A DNA stretch of 7,240 nucleotides. It comes from a bacterium (lineage in GTDB: Bacteria > Patescibacteriota > Minisyncoccia > Phycocordibacterales > SBAW01). The position numbers and the translations under genes are program-made. The notes below the pieces were generated by a model. That model saw only the letters and a program-made list of their open reading frames with translations. It was not told where the DNA came from and did no database searches. Shown here piece after piece: positions 5,656 to 7,240 of this stretch; positions within the stretch are counted from its first letter, which is position 1; the number at the start of each line of letters is the position of its first letter. The DNA is taken from contig JAKALC010000032.1 in NCBI GenBank assembly GCA_021813335.1, positions 1 through 7,240 on the forward strand, read 5' to 3'.

Positions 5656-6092
5656 AGAGATTTTTCCGCGGGGCACATAAGGGTGAGGCCGCTCGCCGCG
5701 TCATATGCGCGGCGTATCTCTCCCGGGAACGATTCGAGATGGAGCTCCCCCGCCCCCGAGACGACGAGTTCGAAGATATGCCCGCCCAGGGTGCTCAAAT
5801 CTCTCCGGCCGAAGACGCCGTGGATATGGGCCACGAGTTCATTCTTTTCCTTCACGCCGATATTGCCGACAAGCGAGAGGATCTCGATGTCTTCCGTAAT
5901 GGTCTTCTTCTCGTATTCCTTCGTCGCGAGATTGTAGTACGCGAGCGTGGCGCGGGACGCGGCGCCGAGGCCGGTGAGATGCGCCGCCCGTATATTCTCT
6001 CCCTTCGCGAACGCGAGGAGTCCGGCGACGACTTCCTCGCCCCGTTCGAAGTTGAGGGTATACGTCGTGCCGCTTGTGTGAATGATGTTCAT
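5652..6092 (-). CDS. PPC/DUF296 domain protein (PD1-like)
   Basis: This 146-residue protein matches the PPC domain (PF03479, plant and prokaryote conserved). It opens with MNIIHTSGTTYTLNFERGEEV, followed by the AAHLTGLGAASRATLAYYN strand. The core is H88/H90-containing VAHIHGVFGRRDLSTLGGHIFEL, whose histidines form the metal-binding site in structurally characterised members, and it ends in GAGELHLESF. Stand-alone bacterial PPC proteins form trimers; their function is not settled, although they are often annotated as DNA-binding. The last codons overlap the start of the MliC gene by 4 nt (ATGA), so the two are cotranscribed. There is no Shine-Dalgarno sequence before the ATG at 6090-6092; a GATAAT (6114-6119) could be a -10 giving a leader of about 15 nt. 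Confidence 0.88.
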   Translation of the reverse strand: MNIIHTSGTTYTLNFERGEEVVAGLLAFAKGENIRAAHLTGLGAASRATLAYYNLATKEYEKKTITEDIEILSLVGNIGVKEKNELVAHIHGVFGRRDLSTLGGHIFELVVSGAGELHLESFPGEIRRAYDAASGLTLMCPAEKSL

Positions 6093-6134
6093 GATGAACG
6101 GAGACTCTATCAGATTATCATCTTGAGGCTCGCG

Positions 6135-6195
6135 GAATAAAGGACCTAGTCCATTTGTCTATGAGACTCGTCCTGCGAGACTAGATCTTTATTTC
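6135..6195 (-). terminator. branched stem-loop overlapping the end of the nuclease gene, possible terminator
   Basis: Arms at 6135-6151 and 6179-6195 pair over about 14 bp with one mismatch and one bulge (left CCTAGTC against right GACTAG, then AATAAA against TTTATT). The 27-nt interior can form two small hairpins: GTCT/AGAC (6157-6167) and CTCG/CGAG (6167-6179). The right arm includes the nuclease stop codon. On the minus strand the structure is followed by TTTATT, so weak termination is possible, but no strong T-tract is present. Confidence 0.4.
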
Positions 6196-6617
6196 TCGTA
6201 GAGCCGGAAATAGGGCAGTTTATCCATACCTACATATGTAAACATTTCGTAATTCGCTCGGCGAGCGGACGATGAAAGTTTGTAATTTGAAAGATTCTTT
6301 TTTGGGACAAAAGGATAAAATCTGATTTCTTGTTTTCGCTTCCCGCCCTCCTCCCATTTAAAATTTAAAAACAACGGGGGCGTAATAAAACCCGATTTTA
6401 AAACTTTGCTCATGATCTGCCACCCCGCACCAAACACTACTGACTTTGGTTTACTTTGATTTGTTTTTACTTGTGCTCGGAAAGAGCAACCCGTGCACTG
6501 CACATCATAGAGAGGGTAATTCGTTGGTAATCTCATGAGGGCCTTACCGCAATTTGGGCAAGGTACCAGCCGGACTGTCTCTAATTCACCCGAGGTCCCC
6601 GATTCTTTATTGCTCAT
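6189..6617 (-). CDS. short DpnI-like PD-(D/E)XK nuclease with zinc ribbon
   Basis: This 142-residue protein has a four-cysteine zinc site, C20-PN-C23 and C41-TG-C44. It overlaps a PD-(D/E)XK-like core: D38, then ten residues, then Q49-V-K51. From memory DpnI shows the same arrangement (CPNC, then D53, CNHC, E64-L-K66). Later segments also line up: a PxFLxF strand, a FVPKKNL element like DpnI VLPKQFV, and SSSARRANYEMF like TARRAGW. Gln in place of the catalytic Glu is tolerated in Mrr-type enzymes. DpnI is about 254 residues; this protein lacks the C-terminal winged helix that reads methylated DNA, and the first 15 residues are unrelated. The frame is intact. The start ATG (6615-6617) has AAAGGA almost touching it, too close for normal use. 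Its AT-rich composition differs from neighbours, suggesting transfer. A methyltransferase partner is absent. Confidence 0.62.
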   Translation of the reverse strand: MSNKESGTSGELETVRLVPCPNCGKALMRLPTNYPLYDVQCTGCSFRAQVKTNQSKPKSVVFGAGWQIMSKVLKSGFITPPLFLNFKWEEGGKRKQEIRFYPFVPKKNLSNYKLSSSARRANYEMFTYVGMDKLPYFRLYEK

Positions 6618-6685
6618 TTCCTTTATTGTGTCGATTTATTCGGATTCGGATAATCCCATTTCGAGCGCGAGAACCTATCATGAGT

Positions 6686-6715
6686 TGGCTGCGGGACTTG
6701 GACTCGAACCAAGAT
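6686..6715 (-). pseudogene. tRNA-Gln 3' fragment (T-arm, acceptor strand, encoded CCA)
   Basis: Positions 6689-6715 are identical over 27 nt to 6828-6854 of the complete tRNA-Gln, covering the T-arm, the 3' acceptor strand and G73. Unlike the complete copy it is followed by an encoded CCA (6686-6688, minus strand). No anticodon or D-arm adjoins it directly. Confidence 0.85.
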
Positions 6716-6787
6716 ATGTAAACATATTGTCGTCGCTCGTTCGGAAAAGGAAACTGGCTTCCTTTTCTCTCGCTCTGCTAGACAATA
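6714..6787. repeat. structured insert between two tRNA-Gln fragments
   Basis: About 69 nt (6716-6784) separate the 3' tRNA fragment from the anticodon-arm fragment. It contains a short palindrome ATATGT-AA-ACATAT (6714-6727), a closing inverted repeat TATTGTC (6725-6731) with GACAATA (6781-6787), and a perfect 9-bp hairpin GAAAAGGAA (6744-6752) with TTCCTTTTC (6759-6767), loop of 6 nt. Confidence 0.7.
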
Positions 6788-6807
6788 AACAGCTCCAGAG
6801 GCTCCTA
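6785..6807 (-). pseudogene. tRNA-Gln anticodon-arm fragment
   Basis: Positions 6785-6803 are identical over 19 nt to 6853-6871 of the complete tRNA-Gln, covering the CUG anticodon loop, the 3' half of its stem and the variable region. The next CCTA (6804-6807) matches the complete copy if five bases (GCTGT on the + strand) are skipped. Confidence 0.75.
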
Positions 6808-6922
6808 TTGCCTGTTTCTGCCTAGTGCTGCGGGACTTGGACTCGAACCAAGATAAACAGCTCCAGAGGCTGCTGTCCTACCATTAGACGATCCCGCAGA
6901 ACTAGGCACAAACAACGGCAAT
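6807..6922. repeat. inverted repeat extending the tRNA acceptor stem
   Basis: The flanks of the complete tRNA are complementary: 6807-6827 pairs with 6900-6922, with mismatches 6827/6900 and 6818/6909 and a 2-nt bulge (6915-6916). Joined to the 7-bp acceptor stem this gives one helix of about 27 bp. The two flanks share the patterns GCCTAGT and ATTGCC in inverted orientation. Confidence 0.8.
6828..6898 (-). tRNA. tRNA-Gln (anticodon CUG)
   Basis: This is a complete 71-nt cloverleaf with acceptor TGCGGGA/TCCCGCA (7 perfect pairs), linker TC, D-arm GTCT/GGAC with loop AATGGTA, anticodon stem GCAGC/GCTGT, loop CTCTGGA (anticodon CTG, T33 present), 4-nt variable loop, and T-arm CTTGG/CCAAG with loop TTCGAGT. 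The U1-A72 pair and G73 discriminator are known identity features of bacterial tRNA-Gln. CCA is not encoded (CAC follows G73). It reads the CAG codon. Confidence 0.93.
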
Positions 6923-6935
6923 TTTCAAAGAAAAC

Positions 6936-6968
6936 GGATGAAAAACAAAGCAGTTTGTTTTTCATTCC
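6936..6968. repeat. 12-bp AT-rich hairpin upstream of the tRNA
   Basis: ATGAAAAACAAA (6938-6949) and TTTGTTTTTCAT (6954-6965) are perfect inverted arms with loop GCAG. GGA/TCC pairs extend the stem outward past a one-base bulge. A smaller hairpin TTTTC-AAA-GAAAA (6922-6934) precedes it. Confidence 0.8.
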
Positions 6969-6970
6969 CA

Positions 6971-6987
6971 CATTAGACGATCTCGCA
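6971..6987 (-). pseudogene. tRNA-Gln 5' fragment (acceptor strand and D-arm start)
   Basis: This matches 6882-6898 of the complete tRNA-Gln at 16 of 17 positions (difference at 6983), covering the 5' acceptor strand, linker and start of the D-arm. Its acceptor strand could pair with the 3' fragment at 6689-6696 with one mismatch. Confidence 0.6.
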
Positions 6988-6988
6988 A

Positions 6989-7004
6989 TACGACATCTGT
7001 CGTA
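6989..7004. repeat. 7-bp hairpin TACGACA/TGTCGTA
   Basis: This is a perfect inverted repeat with a 2-nt centre (TC), 40 bp downstream of the stop of the exonuclease/phosphatase-family gene. It could be a protein-binding palindrome or part of a weak terminator. No T-tract follows on the minus strand, although TTTTTT (minus, 7021-7026) precedes it. Confidence 0.5.
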
Positions 7005-7044
7005 GACAAAAACTACACTAAAAAAGCCATTCTTTCAACGTCAG

Positions 7045-7240
7045 CTAACCCACCCGTTCTATATCGGCCACGACCGCGCAATGATCGCTGACACCGCACA
7101 CAAGCTTCACGTCGCGCGCACGATACGCGGGCGTCGTGAAGAGGCCGTCGATCATCCTTGTCTTGAGTTCGGCCGCCTTCTCCTTCCCCGCGCGGTGCCG
7201 CTCGAGATCGAGCGAGGTCTCGTACTCGGCGGGGATATTG
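7045..7240 (-). CDS. endonuclease/exonuclease/phosphatase (EEP) family protein, C-terminal part
   Basis: The last 64 residues of a protein that continues beyond the right edge, ending in TAG at 7045-7047. Visible sequence includes a charged helix region (LDLERHRAGKEKAAELK), then RMIDGLFTTPAY and the terminal VCGVSDHCAVVADI. The SDH motif with a following hydrophobic strand, and a preceding IDGLFTTP strand, are the C-terminal hallmarks of the DNase I-like/EEP fold, where this Asp-His pair belongs to the active site. The substrate cannot be judged without the N-terminal two thirds; nucleases, sphingomyelinases and phosphodiesterases share the fold. Base composition is GC-rich as in the left part of the window, marking the edge of the AT-rich island. 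Confidence 0.75.
   Translation of the reverse strand, partial: NIPAEYETSLDLERHRAGKEKAAELKTRMIDGLFTTPAYRARDVKLVCGVSDHCAVVADIERVG

Noticed and set aside
5656..5676. GTG at 5676 as start of the MliC gene
   Set aside because: The ATG at 5655 makes the ATGA overlap with the upstream stop and begins directly at the MKKR signal sequence.
6535..6825. 96-codon + strand frame across the nuclease start and tRNA fragments
   Set aside because: It reads through the antisense of the tRNA T-arm and insert, with no homology pattern; treated as non-coding.
6689..6854. 27-bp direct repeats as a CRISPR array
   Set aside because: Only two copies, 139 bp apart, and the repeat is clearly the 3' half of a tRNA-Gln.

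Overview
The window looks like a chromosome segment of a GC-rich member of the Patescibacteria (CPR; Parcubacteria-like). This is inferred from protein style only: small tightly packed genes, a secreted protein pairing Ig-like repeats with two peptidoglycan-binding domains, an MliC-domain envelope protein with an unfamiliar C-terminal half, a class A beta-lactamase-like serine hydrolase, and few Shine-Dalgarno sequences. No marker gene for taxonomy is present.

Layout. 1-274 (-): SHOCT-domain membrane protein running off the left edge. 342-1832 (-): secreted protein with three Ig-like repeats and two PG_binding_1 domains. 1887-2282 (-): single-domain cupin. 2283-2377: divergent promoter region in which both -10 boxes sit so close to the start codons that both mRNAs would be leaderless or nearly so. 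2378-3400 (+): serine hydrolase, the only + strand gene. 3410-4001 (-): two-gene operon of an ArsR-family thiol-sensor-like repressor and a CPYC glutaredoxin, behind a perfect 9-bp inverted-repeat operator. 4063-4098: intrinsic terminator for the next gene. 4132-4647 (-): GRDP-like (PF07173-type) protein with a strong ribosome binding site. 4753-6092 (-): PPC/DUF296 protein and MliC-domain protein, coupled by an ATGA overlap.

From about 6100 to 7040 the sequence becomes visibly AT-richer and packed with inverted repeats. It holds a short DpnI-like PD-(D/E)XK nuclease (6189-6617), a complete tRNA-Gln(CUG) (6828-6898, -), and around it three separated fragments of a second copy of the same tRNA. 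The 5' leader and 3' trailer of the intact tRNA are complementary to each other, extending its acceptor stem by about 20 bp. This looks like an acquired or rearranged island at a tRNA gene. At 7045-7240 (-) normal GC returns with the C-terminus of an endonuclease/exonuclease/phosphatase-family protein.

Functional themes: cell-envelope proteins (SHOCT membrane protein, Ig/PG-binding protein, serine hydrolase, MliC protein) and a redox-control unit (ArsR plus glutaredoxin). The most unusual part is the nuclease/tRNA island. The best-defined regulatory circuit is the ArsR-glutaredoxin operon.
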